From the NCBI GenBank assembly GCA_003693705.1, contig RBZT01000842.1:1-48676 (forward strand): a stretch of DNA of 48,676 bases. The letters run 5' to 3'. This document shows positions 30,787 through 42,155 of this stretch, piece by piece. Under the pieces are notes generated by a model, which was not told the origin of the DNA, searched no databases, and saw only the letters and a list, made by a program, of their open reading frames with translations. This stretch comes from Polymyxa betae (taxonomy: Eukaryota; Endomyxa; Phytomyxea; Plasmodiophorida; Plasmodiophoridae). The translations under genes were made by a program, and so were the position numbers. Numbering within the stretch: position 1 is the first letter of the stretch; each line of letters opens with the position of its first letter.

Positions 30787-32058
30787 CTACTCATCACCAT
30801 AATTGTTCCATACATGGTCAATCAATCGTGTCGTGGTCGATAATAAAGCTGGCGATCTTGCATTCTCGCCATGTTGTTAGCCAGCTCTCCCATAAAAATG
30901 TCTTCTCTGTCAACACGAGGTAGGACATCAAATTCTTCTAGACTTTCAAACAAAAATCGTGAGTAGACTGCCGTCGTACCATTCGTCCTCAATGATCATA
31001 TTTTCCAAGATTATACAGGCAGTCAGAACTGTATGCATGGCGTTTCGATCCCAGAGTTTACAAGGAAGAGCTAAGTTTCGAAAACGCTGCTGCAATACAC
31101 CAAAACAGTTCTATATCTTTGCATAGATCTTCTGTAAATCCGCCAGCAGACGTTTCTTCCGTCCGACCGGTTGAGATATCGTTTTCACGAAAACCGGCCA
31201 ATCTGGATAAATGCCATCGGCAAGATATCCCTGACGGTACTCATTGCCATTGATTGTGAAACTGATTGCAGAAGACTCTCCTCGAAGAAGATCATGGAAC
31301 AGAGGTGATCGGTCAAGGACGTTCAGATCATTTTTTGAACCGGCCATCCCAAAAAAGGAGTGCCATACCCTTAAACGGTAGCCACAAACTGCTTCCAGGA
31401 CCACAGTTAGAGCTCCGTTTTTGGCTTGAAATGCTCCTTTCCATGCATATGGACAGTTTTTCCACTTCCAATGCATACAGTCGATAGAACCTAGCATTCC
31501 TGGGAAGCCGCGCCTGGCGTTCTTGTTTAGAATCTGCTTACAATCATCGGTGTTTGGTTTTCGAAGATAGGTTTCATGATAAAGGTCAATTATTGAACCG
31601 CAAAAGCGTTTCAAAGTATGCAGGACTGTAGTCTCGCCCATAAGAATAAGTTCGTCAAGCTGATCGGCTAATGTTCAATAGGCTCGGAACCGCAATGCAC
31701 ATGTGACTTTGTGTTTCGGCGTACACCCTGGGAGCCCTAAAGCATCTACTTTCTGCTGGAAATAGTCATAATTGGCAGAAAGATCATAAAAAATTCTATC
31801 AAAACGATCGCGCTGCATTCTAAAACGAAGGCAGAACTTCTCCAGTGAATAGGTAGAGCGAAAAGCTCAGTATTCACGCTCACGTCGTTCAGCATAGAAA
31901 CCCTTGTCCCTTTCGATGTTGGCATCGCGCTGTTTGCCAGCATTCTTCGAGTATTCATAGTTAGCGTTGAGATTCGCCTGCATTATATTGGTAAAAAAGA
32001 ATTCATCTTCGTCAGTATCGTCCATCTATTGCTGGAACAATTCGTCAGCAGGCGACAT
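30787..32058 (-). pseudogene. PIF/Harbinger DDE transposase (lineage 2), nearly intact
   Basis: A single frame of about 370 codons from ATG 32058, broken only by four in-frame stops (TAG 32028, TGA 31869, TGA 31677, TAG 31113), then two frameshifts near 30955 and 30820 before the end at 30787; about 424 residues in all, the usual length. N-terminal helix-turn-helix half: DRIFYDLSANYDYFQQKVD, KVTCALRFRAY, MGETTVLHTLKRFCG. Catalytic blocks: GFPGMLGSIDCMHWKWKNCP (Asp near 31482), GMAGSKNDLNVLD (Asp near 31329), GYLADGIYPDWPVF. C-terminus: CFGVLQQRF, MHTVLTACIILENMI, DRQLYYRPRHD. Some of the stops fit single C-to-T changes (CAG or CGA). Confidence 0.92.
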
Positions 32059-32468
32059 TGCTAGCAATGTTTGAAGACGCCAATTTATTACGTTACCTAC
32101 AGGATAGAACTGCGGATAGCTACGGTCGCGATTTGAAAATCGTGTTCTATTTTATTACAACCAGTCTATTTCGGCACTATTTGAGAATAGATTCGGTAAA
32201 ATAAAAATGCGCGCCGTGGATGCTCTAAGTTTTGTCACAGTTTAATTAAAAGATCATACTGTTTTGACTGGATAAAGCCTTCAAGGGTCAGATTTGTCTA
32301 GCCTTGCGTTTCAGTTTGAGTTTTTTCCCAATTAAAAATTAAAAACCAGATTCTACCGATGTCCTGTTTGCGAAAGCTGTGGCCAATCCCCATGCGAATG
32401 ATACCAACTACTTGAACTGATCTTGCATGCCACCCCAAGCATCGTTGAAAATCGTGGACTGGTTATGC

Positions 32469-33757
32469 TTAATGATTGCTTTTGTTTAACCACGAGTCTA
32501 ATGAATTGTAACCGGCCAACATTTGCTGATGGTCCTTTTCGATATGGTCGATATCAGATTTAACGATCATTGTTTTTGCTTTAATCAGGTCGCGGACGAA
32601 GCCGATTCTGACGGCCACGTGTTTCGTTCGAGCAGGAGTCTTCTTTCCTGTGACCAATGCGAAGTAACTTTCGTTTTCCGCGTAGATCAATGTCGGTCTT
32701 GTGATGTCGATCAGGCCGATATTGCTCAGAAGTTTTCGAGTCCCCACCAACTCCCTTGCTGCGTCGGCGTTCATTTCATTCTCGGTGGTGGAGAGAGAAG
32801 TAATCAGTTTGGCGATTCTACTTCCAGCTAATCGGGCTGTTGGTCATGTGCACGAACCCGGTCGTTGATCGCGCGTCAGCCTTGCTACATGCGAAGTCGG
32901 CGTCTGCATAACCGATGAGGTCATACTTTTTCGCCTTCCTGAACACAATACCCATGTTAATTGTGCCCTTCAGGTACCTCAGAATGCGTTTCAAGTTAGA
33001 GACAGAGGCGGATGTGGGATCTGAGATGAGTCTCGCCACGTAGCTTACTGCTTGTGGGATGTCTGGTCTTGTGCTGTTTGATAGGTAGATTAAGCTTTCG
33101 ACGGCTTCCCTGTATTGGACAACCGGTGTCCGTGATCTCGATACGGACGTCCAATTGTTGCTCCTTAATCGACGGTGTCTTGACGACGTTAGCGTCCAGC
33201 ATGCGAAGTCGCTCCAGAACTTGTACAAAGTAGGCACTTTGCGTGATATGGACTGCCCCTTCGCTATCCTTGGTGACCTTCCACCGAATATGTGATGGAT
33301 GTAGCCTAAAGTCTTGACACGAAGTTGTTTGAAGATGCGTTCCTCGAAATCCAGAAGCGCCTGCTGAGACCGCGATGAGACGATGATGTCGTCAACGTAG
33401 ATTGCGAGTAGGATTGGGTGCTGTGATGTCCACGATTAACGAAGAGATAATCGTCGAATATAGGTTTGCTGAAGCCAAGATTAGTGAATAGTCTCGTGAC
33501 GTGGCTGTACCATGGTAGTCCTGCTTGCTTTTGGCCATAGATGGCTTTGTTGAGGCGACAGACCACCGGCTCATCCTGACAGCTGTTAGTCTCGAACCAT
33601 TTGGGCTGGGATATGCAGATCTAAGCGTCGAGGCTCTTGTTGAGGTAAGCACTGTCGACGTCAAGCTGTTTAACGAGCCCATCTTGAGTGTGTAGGCTGA
33701 TTAGTGTCCGTTTCGTCGTCAGGCTCCATCGTAGACAGCTGCCGATACTTGATAATG
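32469..33757 (-). mobile_element. Ty1/copia relic (minus strand): reverse transcriptase and RNase H
   Basis: Blocks in order on the minus strand: KQLDVDSAYLNKSLDA (33621-33866), VCRLNKAIYGQKQAGLPWY and FDDYLFVN (33306-33566), then VESLIYLSNSTRPDIPQAVS, LKRILRYLKGTINMGIVF, DLIGYADADFACSKADARST (32818-33237), and TLIYAENESYFALVTGK (32469-32774). Frameshifts split all of them. It starts inside reverse transcriptase, exactly where the younger copia element (33763) inserted, but the expected 5' half is not found on the other side of that insertion. Confidence 0.85.
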
Positions 33758-33762
33758 TTATG

Positions 33763-33894
33763 TGTTGGAACAGAACCTGAATCAGTAGAGCGCAGCCTTT
33801 CGTCACCTCCGTGACCGCGCAATAAAACACCTCCCTTGCTCTAGTTCTCATATTCCGAGTCCTCACTCTCTCCCTCTCCCTGATAAAACTAAGA
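33763..33894 (+). repeat. Ty1/copia 5' LTR (132 bp)
   Basis: Starts TGTTGGAACAGAACC and ends CTGATAAAACTAAGA. The 3' copy at 43717-43848 differs at five positions. With the TTATG duplication the termini are TG and GA, not the usual TG and CA. The sequence downstream (GATTAAGAGTCCC) does not begin TGG, so no ordinary tRNA primer site is evident. Confidence 0.92.
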
Positions 33895-33945
33895 GATTAA
33901 GAGTCCCATCTAGCTCCCGGCCAACGAGCGTGGCAAGTCAAAAGC

Positions 33946-34782
33946 ATGAGCAACGATCAACTCGAACGCGCTCTTGTCCCAATATTTAACGGAACAAACT
34001 TCCAACAATGGCGTCATCGCATGGCCAACCTTCTCATCGAAAAGGACCTCGATGTGATAACTGGCATTGAATCTACATTAATGCCGACAGAGACTGCACC
34101 GACAATAACCGAGACACTGGCGAGGCAAGATCGCAAAGCTCGCGCGGCAATCCAGCATAGAGTGGATGACACAGTCTTAACAATCATTGAGAACTGCCCA
34201 ACCGCTCGTTCAACATGGCGTCTGCTTCACGCCACATTCCAAAGAACGACCACGGCAGCCATGGTCGCAGCCCTGAAAGATGCAGTCAGTGTCAAAAAGG
34301 GAAGCAATAACATGCAGACCTACATCGCAGATGTACAATGCAAATGCCGAACATTAGTTAACTCTGGCATGACCCTAGAATCTTTGCCTGTTGCCATACT
34401 ATTAGCAAACGTAAAAGACGAATATCCTGAAGTAATATTAGCATTAGATGTTCTTGACAAAGTCACGATCGAGAAAGCAGCTACCATGCTCCTAAACGCA
34501 GAAACTTCTCAACAATACACCATAAGCCCCCAACCAATCCCGGCATCCATAGCTCAAGAGTTGCAAGCGCTTCGTATGAATGTTGAGGGACTCAAACGTG
34601 ACAAAAATCAACATAAACATTTCCAAGGAAAGCCATGTTCTCTTCATGGTCCAGCATCGACGCATACAGATGAGCAGTGTCGTCAACAAAACGGAAATAA
34701 AGGACCGTTATCATTGTATTCTGTTTCTGCGCTGTCATTATCTGAAGAAAAAGATACGTGTTTTATCTTGATTCGGGCGTAG
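33946..34782 (+). pseudogene. gag: Ty1/copia gag
   Basis: A 278-codon frame from ATG 33946. LVPIFNGTNFQQWRHRMANL is the conserved start of copia gag (UBN2/Retrotran_gag_2), followed by ARAAIQHRVDD and TARSTWRLLHATFQRTTTA. A C-x2-HG-x4-H-x4-C knuckle (CSLHGPASTHTDEQC) binds RNA near residue 228. In copia elements gag and pol form one frame; here it ends at 34782 because one base is missing just before the protease motif DSGVGQHM, which reads in the next frame. Confidence 0.9.
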
Positions 34783-36525
34783 GACAACATATGGACTACA
34801 ATGGATCCGCCATGTCCAACTACGTTGAGAAAAAAGGCCCAAATGTCCAACTAGGAGACAACAGCTCCATTACTTCTGAAGGTTTTGGCACAAGCCATGT
34901 CGAACTGGGAGAGGTATCGGCGTCCTCAATAAAGTTCTTCACGTGAACGTGCTTGGAAAGAAATTAATCTCTGTTGGACAAAGCACAAGCTCTGGGGTCA
35001 AGTTCTGGTTCAATGGAGACACTTCTACAGTCTATGAGGACAAAGATTGTAAAGAGCCCACAGGAAATGTTCTCACTGTAGTCCACAAAACATCTGACAA
35101 TTTGTACTCAATTCACAGCGTTAGCCCTCAAACTGTTCCAGCGATTCCTGCAAATTTTGCACAACGAGGTACAACTGCGGATTGGGATACCTGGCATGAA
35201 CGTACTGGTCACCTGAACAACAAAGTCATGGAGCGATTATGCACCAGTCTCGCTAATGGAATGAATGTTAAAGGAAAGCACCAATCCTCCAGGAATGTTT
35301 GCGAGCCTTGCATACTTGCCAAGATGACCAGAGCCACTTTCTCCCCAAGCACGACGACGACAACAAGGCCAGGACAGCTCGTGTTCACCGATCTGGCTGG
35401 ACCATTTCGTGTCCCTGGGCTTGTGTCGTCAGCTCTCTATTTCGTCACTTACCTAGACCATTTCACTCGTATGCCCAAAGCTTAGCTCCTCAAAACGAAA
35501 TGTCAACAGCTTGAAGCATTAAAACTCTACAACAACGAGATGTTCAGTACAACTGGCAACAAAATTGCTAGTCTGGAATCATTACAGAGCGACAACGGAG
35601 GGGAATATCTTCCAAAGGCTTGCCAAGAATATTATCAGCAAGAAGGAATCCATCACCAAACCATTGTCGCCTACAATCCTGAATCGAACAATGCTCCCGA
35701 ACAGCTGAATCGCTCAATTCTGGACTTGCGGAAAGTCTTCGGATCAAGGCAAAATTAGGCCCCGAATTCTGGCCCTTCAGCGTGGGAACCGCCCTATATC
35801 TCCTGGCGCGTCGTCCTCATTCGGCGCTCCCCCATCACATGACGCCGTTTGAATCATGGACAGGACGGAAGCCAAGCATTGCCCATCTTCGCGTTTTCGG
35901 ATGCGATGCTTGGATTCATGTCCCACAACAGCTCCGTAGAAAACTCGATCCCCGAGCCAAGCGCGCCATATTTATTGGTTATGCTAATAATCAAAAGGCT
36001 TACAATCTCTTCGATCCAGTAACAGGCCGTATTTGATCGAGCCGAGATGCTGTCTTTGATGAAACATCGTTCACATTTAGAAAACCTGGTGCTGCTATCG
36101 AATCTCAACCTGCACCACATCTGTCCAATACCGATGGAGCCTACCCATACATTGCTGAAAACGTCGGTCCAGGCAATAAGATTGAATAATCACCAGAGCC
36201 CGAAAACCTCCCCTATGTCAATACACCGGACGAGGCCAGATACTATAGCTCTCAAGACGACGACAGCGAAACTCCCTACCAATCCGAACCTGTCACATCG
36301 CCCTGCACAAACGATGATGAAAATTCCATTTCTCATGTCGCCCTCGAAACCAATGCATTAGAACACATCGAGCGTCGACACTCTGTTCGCACCCGGCCAC
36401 CGATCGCCCGCTACATACCCGGTAAGAAGGCTCTAACCGCTCATCCATCTCAGGATCGTTACCCGAGACCGCATCTCGAAGGACTGTCAGCATCGGATAT
36501 TCCCATTCCCAGCTCCCTCAGGGCG
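34758..36525 (+). pseudogene. pol: Ty1/copia pol 5' part: protease, integrase
   Basis: Protease DSGVGQHM near 34768; pre-integrase zinc finger WHERTGHLNNKVMERL with CEPCILAK (35190-35330); integrase core FTDLAGPF, then QSDNGGEYLPKACQEYYQ (35590) and PEQLNRSILDL (35700); C-terminal RVFGCDAWIHVP and KRAIFIGYANNQKAYNL (35900-36000). Lesions: TAG after MPKA at 35483, a frameshift near 35757, TGA after VTGRI (36036) and TAA near 36187. The reading frame runs to the gypsy insertion at 36526, and joining across it gives SSLREALSCEYAGYW, a normal copia passage. Confidence 0.9.
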
Positions 36526-36722
36526 TGTGTCAATATTTGCAGAATATTTCCAGAAAAAGACCCTTATTTTATTATATATATAAACGGCCCTATATTCAGG
36601 ACGACTCCGCCACGGACTCAAATGGACTCCGTGACGGAATAACCGGACTGGAAATGGAAGCTCGAATACAGAATTCATTTTAGCCCCAAATCACCAAGAT
36701 CTGAACCCGTAGATCTGCTACA
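36526..36722 (+). repeat. Ty3/gypsy copy 2, 5' LTR (197 bp)
   Basis: Starts TGTGTCAATATTTGCAG and ends GTAGATCTGCTACA. The 3' copy at 41959-42155 differs at five positions. Contains the TATA box at 36572-36584 and a GC-rich stretch after it. LTR ends are the canonical TG and CA. Confidence 0.96.
36572..36584 (+). promoter_or_regulatory. TATA box in the gypsy LTR
   Basis: TTATATATATAAA in the LTR, followed by CGGCCCTATATTCAGG. In LTR elements the transcript starts 25-35 bases downstream of such a box, which would place the start near 36610. The 3' LTR has the same box near 42005-42017. Confidence 0.6.
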
Positions 36723-36732
36723 AAGACGTCTT
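36723..36732 (+). promoter_or_regulatory. Palindrome AAGACGTCTT at the primer-site position
   Basis: Directly after the 5' LTR, where the primer-binding site should be, lies a perfect 10-bp palindrome AAGACGTCTT; the gag ATG follows after 11 bases. No sequence beginning TGG, the complement of a tRNA CCA end, is present. The related copy at 44307 has AAGAATTCTT in the same place. Confidence 0.6.
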
Positions 36733-36743
36733 ATCTAGCAACG

Positions 36744-37931
36744 ATGACTGTGAGGATTACTGAAGAAGAATCGCAGAACCACGTGGACGACATGTCAGTC
36801 GAATACGAAGAAGATGATCACCGCAGTGATGCGGTGAATGAAGAAGCCGAAGATGAAACTGCGACAGATGAAGCCGGTGACGACAATGACGAGTCTTCCG
36901 AAGCATCAATGGGGACGGCGGAGGCCATCGCCAATGGTGCATTCTCCAATGCTGACATTGTTCGGCAGCAGAGCATGCACCGGGAAGATCCAGAAGAGGT
37001 AGCTGACCGTCGTGGTAACAGCTATCGTGGGGATGGGCAGCGCAGCGCGGCCTCTGGCGGCCTCGCCGTTCTGGAAACCAATCGGGCGCCGATCCTGAAG
37101 ATCCCCGACCGGAACCGTATGTTGAAGTTTCGGAAAGATCGAGAGCGCTACCTACGCGTTTTTCGAGAGGCTGAGTTCCGGGGAGTAACCCCACGCTCGT
37201 TGGTATGCTGCATTGAACCGTCGATGTTAAAGTTTATTTGTGAAAATTAGCTTGAAATATCAGTCGAAGATGTGACGGATCAGGATATCGAAGGTTGGAT
37301 GGACGGTTTTCTGGCCTCCGACCTTTCCAACGATGCGCTCATGGACAAGAAGCTGAAGGCCGTTAAGATGGACCCCCGCATCACACCTCCCAGTGGTCGA
37401 GTGATGGCTATGATGATCCGTTTCGATCAGATTGTCCAAGAAAACGGATGGGGTGACGTCTTCAAAGAAGAAGGGAAGAAGCGGAAGGTAAAATATTAAC
37501 TGAACGCTGTTGAACCTGTAGGTCTTAAGAAGATTATGGAGACCGCGGTAAAAAGAGCGCCGAAGCTGTGATCGCGGCCTCAGGCGTTCGGCATAATCCC
37601 TGAGATGAAGGCCAAGAGCCATGAGGAGACCGCAACAGCGCTGAAGGCGGTTAGCGAAAGGAAGACCACGGGAAAGAAGCGCTCCCGTGAACAACAGGTA
37701 ACTGTTAATCCGAAGAAACCCCAGAAGGAGAAGAAACCGAAGAGTAGAGAAATCGAAGAAAACTGTACGCTGGAATGTTTCAGCTGTCACAAAATTGGGC
37801 ATCCGGCCTTTCTGTGCCCAACCCATCCCTTGACTAAAGCGGAAATTCGCGCACTTTTGATGGAGAAAGAAAATAATTCAAGAAGAAACATTCAAAGTAT
37901 CCATTGGTATGCCGAATTGGGAGAAGGGTAG
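36744..37931 (+). pseudogene. gag: Ty3/gypsy copy 2 gag
   Basis: Starts MTVRITEEESQNHVDDM, with a very acidic N-terminus (EYEEDDHRSDAVNEEAEDE), then PRSLVCCIEPSMLKFICEN and a TAG at 37248, VEDVTDQDIEGWMDGFLASD, NGWGDVFKEEGKKRK and a TAA at 37497, then a Lys-rich stretch (EQQVTVNPKKPQKEKKPK) and zinc knuckle CFSCHKIGHPAFLC. The order capsid-like, basic, knuckle is normal. Three in-frame stops, including TGA near 37569, break an otherwise collinear protein of about 390 residues. The frame overlaps the start of the protease gene. Confidence 0.88.
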
Positions 37932-39366
37932 ATGACAAACAAATAGATGTTAGGATCTGTGAAGGTTTATACGTACCAGTTATCCTAGATAGTGGCGCCA
38001 CGGCGGTGTCTCTAATACCAAAAATAAGAGCCGATCGTGCTATGAAAATTGACCCTACCATAGAGAAGATACAGCTCGCAGAGCCCGTGCGGTTACGTCT
38101 GGGAGATAATGTTACAGAGGTAGTCGTCACGGACGCCGTAACTCTAGACATTAGACTACGGACATGTGCGGGTGAAGTCGTATCACGCCGACGGAAGTGC
38201 CTGATATGGGATGTATCCAGTGACGAAATCATACTGGGGAGCGACCTGCTTGAAGAACTGGGAATAGAGCCAAAAACTGCGCTCGACGCACTGATTTGGC
38301 TGAAGAATGTCACAAACGAAGCTAATGGCACCCAGAGAACCGATGAAGAATCGCCAAACATTGATATCGAAGAAGGGAGTGACCAGGAAGAGGGCGCAGT
38401 AATTGGGTCCGTGGACCAAACGGAGGTGCGGTCCGAAACTGAAGCAATGCTGAAGAGAGCAGAAGAAAATGGTGTCCCCAAAGAATGGCGAAATAAACTG
38501 AAGAATATATTATACAAATTTGAAAAAGCATGGCAGGTGGAGTTAGGGCCAGAACCGCCAGCAAAGGTCACCCCTTTCGTGACTCAGCTGAAGCCCAATT
38601 CACAACCTTACAAATGCCCGGCAAGAAAATACAAACCAGAAGAAAGCGAATCCTACAGAAATTCGTAGAAGAATTGATGAAATATGGACGGGTCTATGAA
38701 AATCAAAATTCAAAGTGGGCCTCTCCTGTAGTTGTAGTGAAGAAAGGTGACGGTGGAAAAAGAATGTGCGTCGATCCGAGAGCAGTCAACGCGATCAGCT
38801 AGAGCACAGCGTGGCCTATGCCATTTTTAGAATCCATAGTCAACCATTTAGCGGGATCCAGGCACTGGTTCAAGCTGGATGCATTCAAAGGATTCTGGAT
38901 GATGCCGCTAGCAGAAGATTGTCAAGAAATGCTCTCATTTATGACAGATAATGGCGTGTATACGCCTAGAAGGTCAATTCAGGGCGCTTTAAATTCAGCG
39001 ATCCAGTTCCAGGCAAGAATGGCTGGAGTCTTTAAAAGCCTCCTTAATCAAGCCTTGATTATATGGATTGATGACCTGCTGGGACATGCGAAGACATTAG
39101 ATGACTGGTTCCAGTATCTTGAGAAGACATTACAATTGGCCGTAGAAAGTAACATAAAGTTTAACGTGAAGAAGTGTGAACTCTACAGTAGGTCGGCCAA
39201 ATTCTGTGGACGAATATTCTCTCCGGATGGCGTAACCTACGACCCGGAAAGGATTGAGACCCTGCTAGCAATACCGCAGCCCAAAACTGCGCGAGACCTG
39301 CAGCAATTTCTCATGGCTACTCAGTGGATGAGCCGATCGATTCCAGAATATAATAAGACAGTTTGA
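37904..39366 (+). pseudogene. pol: Ty3/gypsy copy 2 protease and reverse transcriptase
   Basis: Protease: YVPVILDSGATAVSLIPKIR with the DSGA loop (near 37990) and IILGSDLLEELGIE downstream. A frameshift near 38650 leads into reverse transcriptase: SKWASPVVVVKKGDGGKRMC, VDPRAVNAIS, a stop TAG near 38800, then HWFKLDAFKGFWMMPLAED, SIQGALNSAIQFQARM and LIIWIDDLLGHAKTL with the catalytic Asp pair (39065-39090), and FCGRIFSPDGV. The frame ends in a TGA at 39366 before RNase H. Confidence 0.92.
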
Positions 39367-39990
39367 TGCTTACAAGATATATTTGAAGAATCAATGAAGA
39401 ACCAGCCCGCACGAACAAAAAGCGTATCGAGACAAGTTCGCTTATCGAAGTATGGCTGGGGCCCGCAGCATGCGCTGGCTTTCGAGAAGCTGAAGACCGC
39501 GATCGCATATCGTACAAAGCTTTCATTCCCAAGAGATGATATGATTCAGTGTATGTTCACTGATGCGAATGAATATAATACATCTGGAATGGTTACACAA
39601 ATTCCGATTGAAGGTTCAGAAAACCCAATTGGACTACAGAGACATGAACCGCTAGGGTTCGTGGGACATCGGTTTAACGGGTCGGAACTAAACTGGACAG
39701 TTGCCGAAAAAGAAGGATTTGCCATAAAAGATACAATGCAAAAGCTTGATTATCTATTGCAATTGAAGAAACCATTTAAACTTTTCTGCGATCATAAAAA
39801 TTTGATACAGATTTTTTCTCTGCATCCGGTTTCGAAACCTACTGCGCAGAAATCGCAGAGATGGGCCCTAGAAATGCAGAGATTTCGTTACCAGATAGAG
39901 CATATCAAAGGCGAAGAAAATTATCGGGCTGACCTCATGACACGCTGGGGGGCCAGTACGACAAGAGAAGAAGTGGGCCTGTCCTCATAA
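39367..39990 (+). pseudogene. Ty3/gypsy copy 2 RNase H
   Basis: After the TGA at 39364-39366 the same protein continues: KYGWGPQHALAFEKLKTAI, CMFTDANEYNTSGMVTQIP with the first catalytic Asp, EPLGFVGHRFNGSELNWTVA, KEGFAIKDTMQKLDYLLQL, LFCDHKNLIQIF and HIKGEENYRADLMTRWG at the end (Asp in ADLMTR). It matches copy 1 and copy 3 through its whole length. It removes RNA from the RNA/DNA hybrid during reverse transcription. Confidence 0.9.
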
Positions 39991-40004
39991 GAAGAGCGAA
40001 AGTA

Positions 40005-41565
40005 TTGAAGATCACAGACGAAGGGCGAGTACGACCCGTGCAGAGGCTTGATTTTGTATGGCCATCGATAGAAGAAATCAAAAAGGCGCAACAAGACTTT
40101 TTACAAGTCAAAAACCCTAATTACAATGGAGACGGGTTATTAGTTACGCATGATAAACAGAAGATTATAATTCCTAAAAAAGCTGAAAATTTGAAGATTA
40201 GGCTTTGTATAATTGCGCATTCAGGCGAAAACAGCGGCCACCTAGGCTATCAGGCTGCTACGCAGAAACTTTCGCAGTATTTTTACTGGCAAAACTGCGC
40301 AGAAGACATTCGCACTTTATGTAACTCGTGTTTACATTGCCTACCAACAAGAGGGGGGATACGTATTCCTAGGCCGCTAGGTACACAAATTCACGCATCC
40401 AAATGCAATAAAGTGATCCAGATGGACTGGATTTATGTATGGCCAACGAAGAAAAACGGGATTCATGAATATCAGTGGAACCTGATTTTGCGCGACGACC
40501 TTTCGGGCCTCGTGAAGATAACACCCGCAAAGATCCCTGATACAAAAGTCACGGTCGACGAACTGATGGAATGGCGCGCGTTGTTTGGGACCCCGGAGAT
40601 ATTGGTCTCAGACATGGCGTCGTATTTTGTGTCCGAAACCATGAAGAAATTTGCGCTGAAGTGTAATGTTACACAGCATCTCACTACAGCGTACGGGCAC
40701 TATAATAACGGAAGCATCGAAGTGGTGAATAAGTGCTATCTATCGCTGATGAGAGCACTGCTTTCCGAGTTACGTTGGGACAAGGAATACTGGCCCTGGT
40801 TGAATTCCAACGTTGAGCATACGTTGGATCATAGACAGCAGAGCCGACTCAACGGAAACGCTCCCATAACAGTGATGACTGGCTTACAGCCAGATAAACC
40901 CATTAGAAGAAATTTTCAAAAATCCAAAAATTCTTAATTTTATTAAAATAAGAATGTCGAAAGACCAGATTCAAAAACTGGTAGATGACCTTGAAAATGC
41001 GTAAGAAAAACTGCATAAAGAAGTAGAAGAAACGTCTCGGAAGCAACGGGATGCGAAGAAAAGGACCGCAAACAAATACCGAAGAGAGCCGAATTTCGGT
41101 ATCGGCGATTACGTGTTAGTTGGCATAGCGGAGCCCGCTAAAATGTCCGGAAGCAAACTTTTCTGAAAGTGGCGCGGCCCGTACCGAATAGTCGCTACAG
41201 AAGACCACTACATATTCGAAGTCGAAAACATCGTGGATTCGCGCAGAAAGTGGATTCAAGGAGACAAGATACGATTCTACGCAGATGACAAACTTAACGT
41301 TACCGAAGAGATAAAAAGTCAGTTTGCACATGATAACGAAAGTTATCAAGTTGAAGACCTTAAAGGATGCCGTCTGAATGCAGAAAGCAACCAGTTAGAA
41401 TTTTTAGTCGAATGGAGAGGTTTCTCACATGACGAAGACTCGTGGGAGCCACTTAAGACTCTATATGAAGATATTCCTGCGAAAGTAGAGAAATATATTA
41501 AAAAGTTAAAGTTAGAAGGCCACGAACTGGCAGAAGAAGAACCTGGGTTTCTGAAATCCAATTGA
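40005..41565 (+). pseudogene. Ty3/gypsy copy 2 integrase with chromodomain
   Basis: Zinc finger: IIAHSGENSGHLGYQAATQK with CNSCLHC (40210-40350). Core: IQMDWIYVWPTKKNG (Asp), EILVSDMASYFVSE (Asp), YNNGSIEVVNKCYLS (Glu). Then NGNAPITVMTGL near 40856. A frameshift/stop near 40937 and another near 41000 separate a GPY/F-like stretch (NFGIGDYVLVG, WRGPYRIVATEDHYIFEVEN) from the chromodomain QLEFLVEWRGFSHDEDSWEP (41397-41455), which reads histone marks to place new copies. Ends at TGA 41563. Lesions are few. Confidence 0.92.
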
Positions 41566-41720
41566 AAGTCAATAAATAAATTCATGCTGTTATCCCACTG
41601 GGTTTTAATGCGGATTATTTATGTAGACAAGTAAAGAATGGATCAATAGATGAGGTCCAGAAATAATTGAAGATTGACCAATTGTTACAAAAATAATTAT
41701 TTTTTTATATAGAGAAAGAA

Positions 41721-41870
41721 GAAAGATGATGAAGGCTAGCCCGAAGACAGACGGCAGACGACCGATGACTGTAGATTGAAGACAGATGACTGATGACAGT
41801 AGACAGACGACCAGAGGACGGAAGGCTGAAGACTAGATGATCGAAGACATGAATGAAAACAGACATTACG
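41721..41870 (+). repeat. Degenerate GATGACTGATGAC repeat in the gypsy copy 2 3' region
   Basis: A 150-bp purine-rich stretch made of variants of GAAGACAGATGACTGATGAC, AGACGACCGATGACTG and GAAGACTAGATGATC, between the end of integrase and the 3' LTR. Copy 3 has a similar tract at 48408-48566. No long open frame crosses it. Confidence 0.7.
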
Positions 41871-41894
41871 AAACCCTAAAACCCTAAACCCTAA
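41871..41894 (+). repeat. Telomere-like CCCTAAA units inside the gypsy
   Basis: AAACCCTAAAACCCTAAACC followed by CTAA: three units of the plant/stramenopile-type telomere repeat (one with an extra A), just downstream of the GATGAC tract and 65 bases before the 3' LTR. Confidence 0.8.
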
Positions 41895-41958
41895 CTGTGA
41901 AATTTAGGTACTGTATAAGAACGATTCAAGAGCCAAACGAGTTTTTCGAAGAGGGGAG

Positions 41959-42155
41959 TGTGTCAATATTTCCAGAATATTTCCAGAAAAAGACCCTTAT
42001 TTTATTATATATATAAACGGCCCTATATTCAGGACGACTCCGCCACGGACTCAAATGGACTCCGTGACGAAATAACCGGACTGGAAATGGGAGCTGGAAT
42101 ACAGAATTCATTTTAGCCCCAAATCACGAAGATCTGAACCCGTAGATCTGCTACA
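41959..42155 (+). repeat. Ty3/gypsy copy 2, 3' LTR (197 bp)
   Basis: Same length as the 5' copy, five substitutions (for example GACGAAATAACC here for GACGGAATAACC there). Preceded by the purine tract GAGGGGAG, which primes plus-strand DNA synthesis. Confidence 0.96.

Larger units (their letters stand above)
29483..32228. mobile_element. Two-gene PIF/Harbinger element (29486-32225) with TAA duplication
   Basis: TAA at 29483-29485 and 32226-32228 flanks 2740 bp. The left end is TAGCATCCACGCCGCGCATT and the right end, reverse complemented, GAGCATCCACGGCGCGCATT, two mismatches in 20, continuing TTTAT. Inside, a helper gene (+, 29724-30746) and a transposase (-, 30787-32058) converge with about 40 bases between their ends. 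It is the best-preserved member of the family that also includes 18112-20779. Confidence 0.95.

Noticed and set aside
37260-38571. Two long minus-strand frames opposite gypsy gag and protease
   Set aside because: They arise from base composition opposite the true plus-strand gag and protease motifs; no family features.
41871-41894. Window reaching a telomere
   Set aside because: Only three CCCTAAA units, inside a gypsy element and followed by its LTR; not a chromosome end.
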